Assembly (NCBI RefSeq): GCF_028743715.1
Contig: NZ_CP117996.1
Coordinates: 1,054,001 to 1,118,000 of the forward strand
Direction: 5' to 3'
From: Microbacterium sp. Clip185
GTDB lineage: Bacteria; Actinomycetota; Actinomycetes; Actinomycetales; Microbacteriaceae
Length of the DNA: 64,000 nt
In this document: piece by piece, positions 1 through 9,188 of the stretch
Numbering within the stretch: position 1 is the first letter of the stretch
How the letters are laid out: each line of letters starts with the position of its first letter
Notes under the pieces: model-generated
Told to the model about the DNA's origin: nothing
Seen by the model: the letters and a program-made list of their open reading frames with translations, nothing else
Database searches by the model: none
Position numbers and translations under genes: made by a program

Positions 1-1590
1 GATGCCGAAAGCCATCGTGCGCAGCACGTCCTTGTCGTGAAGCGCCATCTCGAGCCGCTCGTACGCGTACTTGTCGTGCGACCAGTGGATGCAGTTGAGA
101 GCCTCCACGTAGGTCGCGGCGAGCCAGTCCATCATCCGGTCGAAGCGTGCGTCGACGTCGGCGTAGTCGAGGGGGCCGTCTCCGACGGGCGTCTCCTCGG
201 GGGCGATCTGCTCGCCCGTGACCTCGTCACGTCCGCCGTTGATCGCGTACAGCAGGGTCTTGGCGAGGTTCACGCGTGCGCCGAAGAACTGCATCTGCTT
301 GCCGACCCGCATCGGGGACACGCAGCAGGCGATGGCCGCGTCGTCGCCCCACTGGGTGCGGATGAGGTCATCCGACTCGTACTGAACGGCCGAGGTGTCG
401 ATCGAGACCTGCGCGCAGAAGTTCTTGAACCCCTCTGGCAGCTGCTCGCTCCAGAACACGGTCATGTTGGGCTCGGGAGCGGGACCCAGGTTGTAGAGCG
501 TCTGCAGGTAGCGGAACGAGGTGCGCGTCACGAGCGGACGTCCGTCCTCGCCGACGCCTCCGATCGTCTCGGTGACCCAGGTCGGGTCGCCGGAGAACAG
601 CTGGTCGTACTCGGGGGTGCGAAGGAACCGCACGATGCGCAGCTTGATCACGAAGTCGTCGATGATCTCCTGCGCTTCGCTCTCGGTAAGCACTCCCCGC
701 TCGAGGTCGCGCTGGACGAACACGTCGAGGAAGGTCGAGGTGCGACCGAGCGACATCGCTGCGCCGTTCTGCTCCTTGACCGAACCGAGGTAGGCGAAGT
801 AGAGCCACTGGACGGCCTCGCGGGCGGTCGTAGCGGGGCCGGAGATGTCGTAGCCGTAGGAGGCCGCCATCTGCTTCAGCTCGCCCAGGGCGCGGATCTG
901 CTCGGCGTGCTCCTCGCGGGCGCGGACGATGTCCTCCGAGAACGGCGTCGTGTCCAGGCCCAGCTTGTCGAGCTTCTTCGCGGCGATGAGGGCGTCGACG
1001 CCGTAGAGCGCGACGCGGCGGTAGTCGCCGATGATGCGGCCGCGGCCGTAGGCATCGGGCAGACCCGTGATGATGTGGGAGCGGCGGGCAGCGCGCACCG
1101 CGGGGGAGTACACGTCGAAGACGCCCTCGTTGTGGGTCTTGCGGTACTGCGTGTAGATGGCCTTCAGCGTCTCGTCGACCTCGTAGCCGTAGGTCTTCAG
1201 AGCGCCCTCGACCATCCGCCATCCGCCGTTCGGCATGATGGCGCGCTTGAGCGGCGCGTCGGTCTGCAGGCCGACGATCAGTTCATCGTCCTTGGCGATG
1301 TACCCGGGCTGGTGGGCCGTGATCGCGGCGGGCGTGTAGGGGTCGACGTCGTAGACGCCGCGCTCGCGCTCCTCGGGGAACATGGCGGCGAGCGTGTTCC
1401 ACACCCGCGTCGTGCGCTGGGTGGGGCCCGCGAGGAACGAGCCGTCGCCGGTGTACGGGGTGTAGTTGCGCTGGATGAAGTCGCGCACGTCGATGCCGTC
1501 CTGCCACGGGCCGGCCGTGAAGCCGTCCCAGGCCTGGGGCTGGGCGTCCTGCGCGTCGCGGGATACTCCTGCGGGGGTGACGATGCTCAT
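1..1590 (-). CDS. pflB: Formate acetyltransferase (pyruvate formate-lyase), 3' end beyond the window
   Basis: Glycyl-radical enzyme that splits pyruvate plus CoA into acetyl-CoA and formate in anaerobic metabolism. The first 530 codons are visible; the frame runs open to the left edge, so the C-terminal glycyl-radical loop lies outside. The catalytic cysteine pair is residues 422-423, in [17 protein letters not shown], almost exactly where E. coli has Cys418/419. The N-terminal half carries typical PFL blocks ([34 protein letters not shown]). The ATG is preceded by AAGGA. An activating enzyme (pflA) would be expected downstream, past the left edge. Upstream lie two dyads that could be redox-responsive operators. 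Unusual because Microbacteriaceae are mostly aerobic; function call is firm. Confidence 0.96.
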   Translation of the reverse strand, partial: MSIVTPAGVSRDAQDAQPQAWDGFTAGPWQDGIDVRDFIQRNYTPYTGDGSFLAGPTQRTTRVWNTLAAMFPEERERGVYDVDPYTPAAITAHQPGYIAKDDELIVGLQTDAPLKRAIMPNGGWRMVEGALKTYGYEVDETLKAIYTQYRKTHNEGVFDVYSPAVRAARRSHIITGLPDAYGRGRIIGDYRRVALYGVDALIAAKKLDKLGLDTTPFSEDIVRAREEHAEQIRALGELKQMAASYGYDISGPATTAREAVQWLYFAYLGSVKEQNGAAMSLGRTSTFLDVFVQRDLERGVLTESEAQEIIDDFVIKLRIVRFLRTPEYDQLFSGDPTWVTETIGGVGEDGRPLVTRTSFRYLQTLYNLGPAPEPNMTVFWSEQLPEGFKNFCAQVSIDTSAVQYESDDLIRTQWGDDAAIACCVSPMRVGKQMQFFGARVNLAKTLLYAINGGRDEVTGEQIAPEETPVGDGPLDYADVDARFDRMMDWLAATYVEALNCIHWSHDKYAYERLEMALHDKDVLRTMAFGI

Positions 1591-1714
1591 GATGTCGCTT
1601 CCTTGTCCTCGTGGGGCTGGTCGCGTCGGGGTGGTGCTCGTCGTCGGGCGCCCGCCCGGCGGGCCTGCTGTCACGCTAGACCCGCGCTGCGGCGCCGTTC
1701 CGAGCGTGCACGCC

Positions 1715-1726
1715 GTGAATAATCAC
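1715..1726. promoter_or_regulatory. FNR/CRP-type dyad upstream of pflB
   Basis: GTGA-N4-TCAC, an inverted repeat with the four-base spacing of FNR-class sites, lies about 125 bp before the pflB start. A possible -10 on the minus strand (TAGCGT, 1678-1673) lies between the dyad and the gene. Assignment to a CRP/FNR-family activator of pflB is inference from dyad shape and gene function. Confidence 0.35.
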
Positions 1727-1746
1727 AGAGGTCAGACCACTGACTT

Positions 1747-1767
1747 CCTTGTGTGGGAACAACAAGG
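1747..1767. promoter_or_regulatory. Inverted repeat CCTTGT-N9-ACAAGG upstream of pflB
   Basis: Perfect 6-bp arms separated by nine bases. The TTGT/ACAA cores recall the redox sensor Rex, but the spacing is one base off the Rex consensus, so the factor is unknown. Confidence 0.25.
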
Positions 1768-1834
1768 TTCTCGGCACGCCAGGGGCCAAGGTCCTGCGCG
1801 TGACAGGAGTCGCCGCAGAGCGGACGGATGCGGG

Positions 1835-3445
1835 TCAGTCCTCGTAGGGAACGGGCCAGCGCGGCTCGGGAACGGGCCACCCGGCGTCGCGCAGTGCGCG
1901 GCGGGCGAGCTCGCGAGCGGAGTACGGGGTGCGCTGTCCGCGGATGTCGCGGTAGTCCTGGTGGCCGGGGCCGGCCCAGAGGATCGCGTCGCCCTCGCCG
2001 ACCAGGGCCACGGCCTCGACGATCGCGCGCTCGGGCGGCGAGAACTCGTGGATCTCCGCATCCGGACGGGCGCGCCGCGCTCCCTCGATGAGGGTCGCCC
2101 GGATCGAGGTGGGTTCCTCGAAGCGAGGATGGTGGTCCGTGATGACGAGGATGTCGCTGCCCTCGACGCCGGTGCGCCCCATGTCGTGGCGCTTCGTGGT
2201 GTCACGGTCGCCATCGGCTCCGAACAGCATGAGCACGCGGCCGGGGGTGACACGGCGGACGGCGGCCAGAGTCTTCTCGAAGGCGTCAGGCGAATGTCCG
2301 AAGTCCACGTACACGGCGGGTCCCGCATCGCCCGAAACCCGTTCGGTGCGACCCGGCAGGTAGGCATCGATGCGTGAGCCGTCCAGCGTGTCCACCAGTC
2401 GCTGCCACGGATAGCCGCCCTCGTACATCATGACGATCGCGAGGGCCGCGTTGGCGGCCATGTGGCGACCGATCACCGGCACCACCGTCTCGAGGCGTTC
2501 ACCGTCGGGGCCGTGGAGCGCGAACCGTGTGCCCTCCTGGCGCTCGTCGATGATCTCGACCCGCCACTCGGCGGTGGCGGCGAGCTCGACATCGGCGGCG
2601 ATGTCGGGGGTCGCGATCGTGGTGAAGGGGATCTCGCACCGCGCCACGACATCGGCCGCTGCCGCGGAATCGAGCGAGATGACGGCCCGGCGGGCGCGGT
2701 CGGGGCGGAAGAGGGGGAGCTTGGCCTCGAGGTACTCCTGCATGTCTGCGTAGTCGTCGAGGTGGTCGTGGGTGAGGTTCGTGAAGGCGGCGACGTCGAA
2801 GACGATCCCGTCGACGCGGTGGCGGCTCAGCGCCTGCGCGCTCACCTCGACGGCGACCGCTTCGACGCCCCGCTCGCGCATAAGAGCGAGCAGGGCGTGG
2901 AACTCGGACGCCTCGGGCGTGGTCAGGCGCGACACGATCACCTGGCCCGCGATGTGGCGTTCCGCGGTCGAGGAGAGCCCTGTCACGACGCCCAGCTGCG
3001 AGAGCATGCCCTCGAGGAGGTGGGAGACGCTCGTCTTACCGTTCGTGCCTGTCGTCGCGAACAGCAGCGGGAGCTCGTCGTCGACGCCCGTGCCGTAGAC
3101 CCACGCGGAGAGCTCGCCCATTAGCGCCCGTGGGTTCTCGAGGATCAGCACCGGCACGGCGGACGCGCCGATGAGGTCGGCACCCGCCGCATCCGTGATG
3201 ATCGCGACGGCGCCGCGCTCGATCGCCTGGCCTGCGAACTCGGCCCCGTGACGGTTCACGCCCCGGAGCGCCACGAACGCCTCGCCCGGGCGCAGGTCCG
3301 CCGTCGCGAGCGTGATGCCGTGCAGCTCGACACCGTGCGCGTCGCCGCGCACCTCGGCCCCGAAGCGATTCGCGAGGTCGCCCAGCGCCCGCGTCGGAGG
3401 GTTCTCTGGGCGCAGGACCGGGGGCAGATTCGCGGGGGATGACAT
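1835..3445 (-). CDS. murE: UDP-N-acetylmuramyl-tripeptide synthetase (Mur ligase)
   Basis: Cytoplasmic ATP-dependent ligase adding the third amino acid to UDP-MurNAc-dipeptide. 536 residues, normal for MurE. The ATP loop GTNGKTS is at 133-139. The substrate motif is DHHPR at 437-441, not the DNPR of diaminopimelate-adding MurE, fitting a B-type peptidoglycan with Lys, Orn or another residue (inference). I start at ATG 3445 (GGAGGG just upstream); a longer frame to 3619 would run over the start of the opposite gene. It stands outside a dcw cell-wall cluster and diverges from rseP with 90 bp between starts. Confidence 0.92.
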   Translation of the reverse strand: MSSPANLPPVLRPENPPTRALGDLANRFGAEVRGDAHGVELHGITLATADLRPGEAFVALRGVNRHGAEFAGQAIERGAVAIITDAAGADLIGASAVPVLILENPRALMGELSAWVYGTGVDDELPLLFATTGTNGKTSVSHLLEGMLSQLGVVTGLSSTAERHIAGQVIVSRLTTPEASEFHALLALMRERGVEAVAVEVSAQALSRHRVDGIVFDVAAFTNLTHDHLDDYADMQEYLEAKLPLFRPDRARRAVISLDSAAAADVVARCEIPFTTIATPDIAADVELAATAEWRVEIIDERQEGTRFALHGPDGERLETVVPVIGRHMAANAALAIVMMYEGGYPWQRLVDTLDGSRIDAYLPGRTERVSGDAGPAVYVDFGHSPDAFEKTLAAVRRVTPGRVLMLFGADGDRDTTKRHDMGRTGVEGSDILVITDHHPRFEEPTSIRATLIEGARRARPDAEIHEFSPPERAIVEAVALVGEGDAILWAGPGHQDYRDIRGQRTPYSARELARRALRDAGWPVPEPRWPVPYED

Positions 3446-3535
3446 GGCCCTCCATTCAATCAGACGCGGTCCGCGCCCGTGGCTCGCTGCAGGTGTGCAC
3501 GGCTCGCTCAAAGACGTCGCCGCTACGGTGGTGCG

Positions 3536-4843
3536 GTGACGATCCTCGCCTTCGTGATCGGTGTCGTGGTGCTCATCGTCGGCCTCGCCGTCTCGATCGC
3601 CCTCCACGAAATCGGCCATCTCCTGCCCGCCAAGGCGTTCGGTGTGCGCGTCGGCCAGTACATGATCGGCTTCGGCCCGACCCTCTTCTCTCGGCGTCGC
3701 GGAGAGACGGAGTACGGCGTCAAGCTGCTGCCGCTGGGCGGTTACATCTCGATGGCGGGCATGTACCCGCCCGCGCCCACGGAGGAAGAGGATGCGGAGG
3801 GCGCCGCGCCGACTCGCGGCCGCGCGGCTCGACGGAGGGTGTCATCCCGCTTCTTCCGCACGCTTGTGCAGGATGCGCGGGAGGCGAACGCGGAGACGCT
3901 CATCGGTGCCGAGGAGCGCACCTTCTACCGGCTTCCCGTCTACAAACGCGTCATCATCATGCTGGGCGGACCCTTCATGAACCTGCTGCTGGCGATCGTG
4001 CTCTTCACGATCCTCTTCAGCGGATTCGGCGTTCAGACCGCGACGACGACCGTGTCATCGCTCAGTGAATGCGTGCCGGTCTCGTCGACGTCTCAGGACT
4101 GCGCGTCCGCCTCCGCGCCGGCCGAGCAGGCCGGCCTCGAGCCGGGCGACACCATCGTGTCGATCGACGGTGTGGCGGTCAGCGACTTCACCGAGGCGAC
4201 CGCGCTCATCCAGGCATCGCCGGGGCGGGCGATGAACTTCGTCATCGACCGGGACGGCACGCAGCGCACCGTGACGATCACCCCGGCGGCCGTGCCCAAG
4301 GCGGACGACCCAAGCACGGAGATCGGCTTCATCGGAGTGCGCCCCACCGGCGCGCTCGTCGCTCAGCCCCTGTGGGCCGGTCCGCAGGCGGCGATCGAGA
4401 ACGTGGGCGCCGTCGCCGGCATCATCGTCAAGCTGCCGGTGATGGTGGCGGAGACCGCCTCGACCCTCGTCACAGGAGCCGAGCGCGACCCGAACGGTCC
4501 GCTGAGCGTCGTGGGCGCGGGCGTGATCGCGGGCGAGATGGCGTCCTCGTCCTCGCCGATCGTCAACCGCGTGGCCGGGATCATCGGTCTGCTGGGGTCG
4601 CTGAACATCGCCCTGTTCGTCTTCAACCTCGTACCGCTTCTGCCGCTCGACGGCGGTCACGTCATCGTCGCCCTCTGGGACGGCATCAAGAAGTGGTGGG
4701 CGCGCATCGCGCACCGCCCCGCGCCCCGTCCCGTGGATGCGACCAAGCTGGTTCCGCTGACGTTCGTCGTCGTGGCGGCGATCGGCGTCATGGGCGTCGT
4801 GCTGATCCTCGCCGACCTCATCAACCCGCTGTCGCTGATCTGA
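3536..4843 (+). CDS. rseP: Site-2 intramembrane metalloprotease, M50 family (RseP/Rip1)
   Basis: Membrane zinc protease that cleaves substrates such as anti-sigma factors within the bilayer. 435 residues. HEIGH at 24-28 in the first transmembrane helix supplies zinc ligands and the catalytic Glu; a PDZ domain lies around 185-270; the second metal motif LPLDGGH is near residue 372, followed by terminal helices. Start is GTG 3536: TACGGT at 3524-3529 lies exactly six bases before it, predicting a leaderless mRNA; no Shine-Dalgarno is present. In many actinobacteria the order is dxr-rseP-ispG; here dxr is missing and an anthranilate synthase sits between rseP and ispG. Confidence 0.93.
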   Translation: MTILAFVIGVVVLIVGLAVSIALHEIGHLLPAKAFGVRVGQYMIGFGPTLFSRRRGETEYGVKLLPLGGYISMAGMYPPAPTEEEDAEGAAPTRGRAARRRVSSRFFRTLVQDAREANAETLIGAEERTFYRLPVYKRVIIMLGGPFMNLLLAIVLFTILFSGFGVQTATTTVSSLSECVPVSSTSQDCASASAPAEQAGLEPGDTIVSIDGVAVSDFTEATALIQASPGRAMNFVIDRDGTQRTVTITPAAVPKADDPSTEIGFIGVRPTGALVAQPLWAGPQAAIENVGAVAGIIVKLPVMVAETASTLVTGAERDPNGPLSVVGAGVIAGEMASSSSPIVNRVAGIIGLLGSLNIALFVFNLVPLLPLDGGHVIVALWDGIKKWWARIAHRPAPRPVDATKLVPLTFVVVAAIGVMGVVLILADLINPLSLI

Positions 4844-4849
4844 GCGGCG

Positions 4850-6745
4850 TCAGGCGGCCGGCTCTCCCAGCGCGGCGGCGATGAGACGCTCAAGCGTCCG
4901 CATCCCGTCGCGGGACAGGATCGATTCCAGGTGCCCCTGCACCGAGGCGAACCCGTCCCCGCGCAGCGCGTAGACGTCGCCGGACCCCGGATCGGCCGAT
5001 ACCTCGGCGCCGTCGATGACCGAGGTTCCCGGTGCGACGCGCGCGGTGAAGGTGTTGTAGAAGCCGATGGATGCGGGCTCGCCGAACACATCGACCTCGA
5101 GCTGGAGGCCCTGGTGCGGACGCGCGAGCGGTGCGAGCGCGATGCCGAGCCGGTCCGCAAGGATCTGGTGGCTCAGGCACACGGCCAGCAGCGGGCGGCG
5201 GGCGTCCAGGCGGGCGCCGACGATCTCGCGCATCCGACGGATGCGGGCGCTGTCATCATCGCGGGGGTCGCCGGGCCCGGGCCCCGCGATCACGAGGTCG
5301 GCCGCGTCGAGCGTGGCCGCATCCGCCACGCTCCAATCGACGATCGTCGTCTCGAGACCGAGGTGTCGCAGCTGGTGCGCGAGCATCGTCGTGAAGCGGT
5401 CCTCCGCATCCACGACGACCGCTGTGAGGCCGGCGAACGGGCCGTCGGAGGAGCCGCTCTGCGGGTTCAACCAGAACGCTGCGAGGCGCGAGTTGCGCGA
5501 GGCGAGGAGCGCGGCGATGCCGGGGTCCTCCGCCAGCGGGCGGACAGCGGCGGGTGCGTCGGGATCCGCGATGCGCGTGCGCGGGACGGCGCCGATCGCA
5601 CCCAGCACGCCCGCGGCCTTGCCGTGGGTCTCGCCGACCTCGCCATCCGGGTCGGAGTGGCGCACGAGCGTGGCGCCGACCGGCACCCGCAGGCGGCCGT
5701 CGACGAGGTAGGCGGTGCGGATGAGGATGGGCGCGTCGAGGTCGTGGCCGGTGCCGGCCGCATCCGTCGTCGGACTGAACAGCGCAGCGACGCCGGAGTA
5801 GTAGCCGCGTGGTTCGGTCTCATGCCGTGCGATCACGGTGCACGCGTTCTGCATGGGTGAGCCGGTCACCGTCGGCGCGAACATCGTCTCGCGCAGGATG
5901 GTACGAGGGTCCAGCCGGGACGAGCCGCGCAGCATGTACTCCGTGTGCGTGAGCCGCGACATCTCCTTGAGGTGCGGGCCGGTGATGCGTCCGCCGTCGG
6001 AGCAGACGGCGCTCATCATCTTGAGCTCCTCGTCCACGACCATGAAGAGCTCTTCGGTCTCCTTGGTGGACTCCAGGAACTCGGTCAGTGTCTCGACCGT
6101 CGCGCCGGTGTCGGGATGGCGGAACGTGCCGGAGATCGGGTTCATCGTGACGATCCCGCCCTGGGCGCTCACGTGAGCCTCGGGGCTCGCGCCGACGGCG
6201 ACGTGCCCGTCGGTGACCACCGCGAAGGTCCAGTACGCGCCGCGCTCGTGCTCGAGCAGCGCTCGGAACCAGGTGAGCGCGGTGACGCGCGGGTCGGCCG
6301 TCACCGTCGCGGTGAAGTCGCGCCGGATGACGAAGTTGGCGCCCTCGCCCCGGCCGATCTCGTCGGCGATCACCGTGCGGACGATGTCGGCGTATGTCTC
6401 GTCCGACATGTCGAAGCCTGCATCCTCGAGCGGGATGGGGGTCGTGGGAAGGGCGGCGAGCACCTCCTCGCGTGGGAGCGAGCGATGCTGGGTGACGACG
6501 AGGCAGCGCAGCGGTGCGCCGTCGTCGTGGCAGACGAACCCGCGCTCACGCACCTGCCGGTACGGCACCAGTGCCAGCACCTCGCGCGGGGTGCCGTCGG
6601 CGTCGTGCAGCGGGATGTCGGCGAGCAGCTCGACGTCCACGACGTCGCCGGTGAGAACCTCGACGGTCTGCGCATCGCGCGCGATGAGCGCGAAGGGCGC
6701 GGCGGATGCGGTCAGGTCGCTGAGCAGGGAGGCGGCGTTGTCCAT
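4850..6745 (-). CDS. Fused anthranilate synthase (TrpE-TrpG, PhzE-like architecture)
   Basis: Bifunctional enzyme turning chorismate plus glutamine-derived ammonia into anthranilate. Residues 1 to about 410 are a chorismate-binding TrpE domain (NPISGTFRHP, ESTKETEELFMVVDEELKMM, GSPMQNACTVI), and about 440-631 form a class I glutamine amidotransferase with nucleophile Cys523 in AVCLSHQ. Length (631) and domain order match phenazine PhzE, but no other phz gene is nearby and the gene lies behind a leader peptide with tandem Trp codons and a terminator. I therefore infer tryptophan biosynthesis. The start has AAGGA about ten bases upstream. Confidence 0.88.
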   Translation of the reverse strand: MDNAASLLSDLTASAAPFALIARDAQTVEVLTGDVVDVELLADIPLHDADGTPREVLALVPYRQVRERGFVCHDDGAPLRCLVVTQHRSLPREEVLAALPTTPIPLEDAGFDMSDETYADIVRTVIADEIGRGEGANFVIRRDFTATVTADPRVTALTWFRALLEHERGAYWTFAVVTDGHVAVGASPEAHVSAQGGIVTMNPISGTFRHPDTGATVETLTEFLESTKETEELFMVVDEELKMMSAVCSDGGRITGPHLKEMSRLTHTEYMLRGSSRLDPRTILRETMFAPTVTGSPMQNACTVIARHETEPRGYYSGVAALFSPTTDAAGTGHDLDAPILIRTAYLVDGRLRVPVGATLVRHSDPDGEVGETHGKAAGVLGAIGAVPRTRIADPDAPAAVRPLAEDPGIAALLASRNSRLAAFWLNPQSGSSDGPFAGLTAVVVDAEDRFTTMLAHQLRHLGLETTIVDWSVADAATLDAADLVIAGPGPGDPRDDDSARIRRMREIVGARLDARRPLLAVCLSHQILADRLGIALAPLARPHQGLQLEVDVFGEPASIGFYNTFTARVAPGTSVIDGAEVSADPGSGDVYALRGDGFASVQGHLESILSRDGMRTLERLIAAALGEPAA

Positions 6746-6780
6746 CTTGGTCGTTCCTTCGTCCAGAAAGCGGCCGCCTC

Positions 6781-6808
6781 ATGAAGAAGGACCGCCCGGG
6801 GGCGGTCC
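6781..6808 (-). terminator. Attenuator terminator before the anthranilate synthase gene
   Basis: Perfect 8-bp stem (6789-6796 with 6801-6808), GC-rich, followed on the minus strand by TTCTTC. It lies between the Trp leader peptide and the structural gene. Confidence 0.8.
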
Positions 6809-6819
6809 GTGTCGCACAC

Positions 6820-6841
6820 GCACACCGCCTACGCGGTGTGC
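6820..6841 (-). promoter_or_regulatory. trp attenuator 1:2 pause hairpin
   Basis: GCACACCGC (6820-6828) pairs with GCGGTGTGC (6833-6841) across a 4-base loop and overlaps the Trp codons and stop of the leader peptide. When a ribosome stalls on the Trp codons the downstream arm is freed; in RNA sense its GGCGGT can pair with ACCGCC, the left arm of the terminator, giving an antiterminator. Seen directly in the sequence; the switching logic is inferred from known trp attenuators. Confidence 0.7.
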
Positions 6842-6864
6842 CACCAGGTGCGGTTCGTGTGCAT
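6829..6864 (-). CDS. trpL: trp operon leader peptide
   Basis: Eleven residues, MHTNRTWWHTA, with two adjacent Trp codons followed closely by a stop, a hairpin and a rho-independent terminator. The ATG at 6864 has no Shine-Dalgarno, but TACTTT (6876-6871) lies six bases before it, so it may be read as a leaderless message. An in-frame ATG at 6882 would give a 17-residue version beginning MWYFLA; GGGCGG directly precedes it. The arrangement predicts transcription attenuation by charged tRNA-Trp levels. Confidence 0.75.
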   Translation of the reverse strand: MHTNRTWWHTA

Positions 6865-6966
6865 GGCGAGAAAGTACCACATCCGCCCATGGCCACTCGC
6901 TGACGTGCGGACGACGCAGGCGCAAGCCTCGGTCCTCACACAGGAGCGGGCGCGTAGGCTGATCGC

Positions 6967-8118
6967 GTGCCAGCCGTGAACCTCGGGATGCCGCGCGTCC
7001 CGGAAATCCTCGCCCCGCGTCGCAAGAGCCGTCAGATCCGGGTCGGCAAGGTGCTCGTCGGCGGAGATGCACCCATCAGCGTCCAGTCGATGACGACGAC
7101 CAAGACGACCGACATCAACGCGACGCTGCAGCAGATCGCGGAGCTGACCGCATCCGGGTGCGAGATCGTGCGCGTCGCCGTTCCCAGCCAGGACGACGCC
7201 GATGTGCTGCACATCATCGCGAAGAAGAGTCAGATCCCGGTCATCGCCGACATCCACTTCCAGCCGAAGTACGTCTTTCAGGCGATCGACGCCGGCTGCG
7301 CCGCCGTGCGGGTGAACCCCGGAAACATCCGGCAGTTCGACGACAAGGTGGGCGAGATCGCCAAGGCCGCATCAGCGGCGGGCGTCTCCCTTCGCATCGG
7401 CGTCAATGCGGGCTCGCTCGACAAGCGTCTGCTGGAGAAGTACGGCAAGGCCACCCCCGAAGCGCTCATGGAGAGCGCCGTCTGGGAGGCATCGCTGTTC
7501 GAGGAGCACGACTTCCACGATTTCAAGATCTCGGTCAAGCACAACGACCCGGTCGTGATGGTCAAGGCATATCGGCTGCTCGCGGAGCGGGGGGACTGGC
7601 CCCTGCACCTGGGCGTCACCGAGGCGGGCCCCGCGTTCCAGGGCACGATCAAGTCGGCCACGGCCTTCGGCATCCTGCTCTCTGAGGGCATCGGCGACAC
7701 CATTCGCGTGTCGCTGTCTGCGCCTCCGGCGGAGGAGGTCAAGGTCGGCCACCAGATCCTGCAGTCGCTTAATCTCCGCGAGCGCAAGCTCGAGATCGTG
7801 TCGTGCCCCTCGTGCGGCCGCGCGCAGGTCGATGTCTACACGCTCGCCGACGACGTCACCGAGGGACTGAAGGACATGACCGTGCCGCTGCGCGTCGCGG
7901 TCATGGGCTGCGTCGTCAATGGACCCGGTGAGGCGCGCGACGCCGACCTCGGCGTCGCCAGCGGCAACGGCAAGGGGCAGATCTTCGTGAAGGGCGAGGT
8001 CGTGAAGACCGTGCCCGAGAGTGAGATCGTCGCGACGCTGATCGCTGAAGCCAACCGGATCGCCGACGAGATGGGTCCCGACGCCCCCCTCGGCACCGCC
8101 CAGGTCGTCACCGCCTGA
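6967..8118 (+). CDS. ispG: 4-hydroxy-3-methylbut-2-enyl-diphosphate synthase
   Basis: [4Fe-4S] enzyme of the MEP isoprenoid pathway converting MEcPP to HMBPP. 383 residues. The three cluster cysteines are Cys280 and Cys283 (CPSC) and Cys315 (GCVVNGPGE), with the fourth ligand Glu just after. The N-terminal TIM barrel shows ADIHFQPKY and [11 protein letters not shown] 6967 is chosen because TAGGCT (6955-6960) lies six bases upstream, predicting a leaderless transcript. Its 3' end faces acdS and shares a stem-loop terminator. Confidence 0.97.
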   Translation: MPAVNLGMPRVPEILAPRRKSRQIRVGKVLVGGDAPISVQSMTTTKTTDINATLQQIAELTASGCEIVRVAVPSQDDADVLHIIAKKSQIPVIADIHFQPKYVFQAIDAGCAAVRVNPGNIRQFDDKVGEIAKAASAAGVSLRIGVNAGSLDKRLLEKYGKATPEALMESAVWEASLFEEHDFHDFKISVKHNDPVVMVKAYRLLAERGDWPLHLGVTEAGPAFQGTIKSATAFGILLSEGIGDTIRVSLSAPPAEEVKVGHQILQSLNLRERKLEIVSCPSCGRAQVDVYTLADDVTEGLKDMTVPLRVAVMGCVVNGPGEARDADLGVASGNGKGQIFVKGEVVKTVPESEIVATLIAEANRIADEMGPDAPLGTAQVVTA

Positions 8119-8127
8119 CCCGCCCGC

Positions 8128-8150
8128 CCGCATCCGAGCGACGGATGCGG
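8128..8150. terminator. Bidirectional stem-loop between ispG and acdS
   Basis: Nine-base stem CCGCATCCG/CGGATGCGG with a five-base loop between two convergent genes. It is an inverted pair of the over-represented octamer GGATGCGG. No strong T-tract follows. Confidence 0.5.
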
Positions 8151-8168
8151 TGCGCCACGCCGTGCGAG

Positions 8169-9188
8169 TCAGCTCCAGAGGGAGTGGTACGCGTTGATCG
8201 CCGGCTGGCCGCCGAGGTGCGCGTACAGCACGGTGGAGTCCTTGGGGATGTCGCCGGAGCCGACGAGGTCGATGAGCCCCGCGAGCGACTTGCCCTCGTA
8301 GACGGGGTCGGTGATCATCGCCTCGAGCTGGGCGCCGAGCGCGATGGCCTCCATGGTCGAGTCGACCGGGATGCCGTAGAGCTCGCCCGCCCATCCTTCG
8401 AGCACCTGGATCTCGTCGTCGCGCAGATCGCGGCCCAGCTCGATGAGCTCGGCCGTCGCACGCGCGATGCGGCCGACCTGATCACGCGTCTTGGCGAGCG
8501 TCGCGGATGCGTCGATGCCGAGCACCCGGCGCTTCACACCGGTGAGGTCCTCGAGCGCGGCGAAGCCCGCGATCATCCCCGCGTGGGTGGAGCCGGTCAC
8601 CGTGCAGACGACGATCGTGTCGAAGAACACGCCGAGCTGCTTCTCCTGCTCGGCCACCTCGAAGGCCCAGTTTGCGAAGCCGAGGCCGCCCAGCGGGTGC
8701 TCCGACGCGCCGGCGGGGATCGGGTACGGCGTGCCGCCGGCATCCTCCACCTCTGCGAGAGCCTGCCGCCACGAGTCGCGGATGCCGATGTCGAAGCCTG
8801 CGTCGTCGAGCCGCGAGTCGGCCCCCATCATGCGTGAGAGCAGGATGTTGCCGACCTTGTCGTTGGTGGGGTCGTCCCAGGGCACCCACTTCTCCTGCAC
8901 AAGGCGCGCCTTCAGGCCCAGGTGGGCAGCGACGGCGGCGACCGCGCGGGTGTGGTTCGACTGGTAGCCGCCGATCGAGACGAGGGTGTCCGCTCCCGAG
9001 GCGAGCACGTCGGGGACGATGTACTCGAGCTTGCGGACTTTGTTGCCGCCGAAGGCGAGTCCACTGGAGACGTCTTCGCGCTTCGCCCATACCTGGGCGC
9101 CGCCGAGGTGCTGGGTGAGACGCTTCAGGTGCTGCAGTGGGCTGGGTCCGAACGTGAGCGGGTGGCGGGGGAACTGGTCGAGTTTCAT
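8169..9188 (-). CDS. acdS: 1-aminocyclopropane-1-carboxylate deaminase
   Basis: PLP enzyme degrading ACC, the plant ethylene precursor, to 2-oxobutyrate and ammonia. 339 residues, like the Pseudomonas enzyme (338). PLP lysine is Lys50 ([11 protein letters not shown]), nucleophile Ser77 (GYQSNHT). Tyr297-Glu298 in DPVYEGKS and the Leu in YAHLGG correspond to the residues that separate true ACC deaminases from D-cysteine desulfhydrases. Its ATG overlaps the stop of the upstream GntR gene (ATGA), so the two are translationally coupled. Suggests a plant-associated lifestyle (inference). Confidence 0.92.
   Translation of the reverse strand: MKLDQFPRHPLTFGPSPLQHLKRLTQHLGGAQVWAKREDVSSGLAFGGNKVRKLEYIVPDVLASGADTLVSIGGYQSNHTRAVAAVAAHLGLKARLVQEKWVPWDDPTNDKVGNILLSRMMGADSRLDDAGFDIGIRDSWRQALAEVEDAGGTPYPIPAGASEHPLGGLGFANWAFEVAEQEKQLGVFFDTIVVCTVTGSTHAGMIAGFAALEDLTGVKRRVLGIDASATLAKTRDQVGRIARATAELIELGRDLRDDEIQVLEGWAGELYGIPVDSTMEAIALGAQLEAMITDPVYEGKSLAGLIDLVGSGDIPKDSTVLYAHLGGQPAINAYHSLWS

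Noticed and set aside
37..1722. Long forward open frame opposite pflB
   Set aside because: It is the antisense shadow of a clear PFL sequence with intact Cys pair; the translated product is low-complexity Val/Gly/Arg/Asp typical of GC-rich shadow frames.
4850..6745. Phenazine biosynthesis call for the PhzE-shaped gene
   Set aside because: No other phz genes nearby, and a Trp-codon attenuator precedes it.
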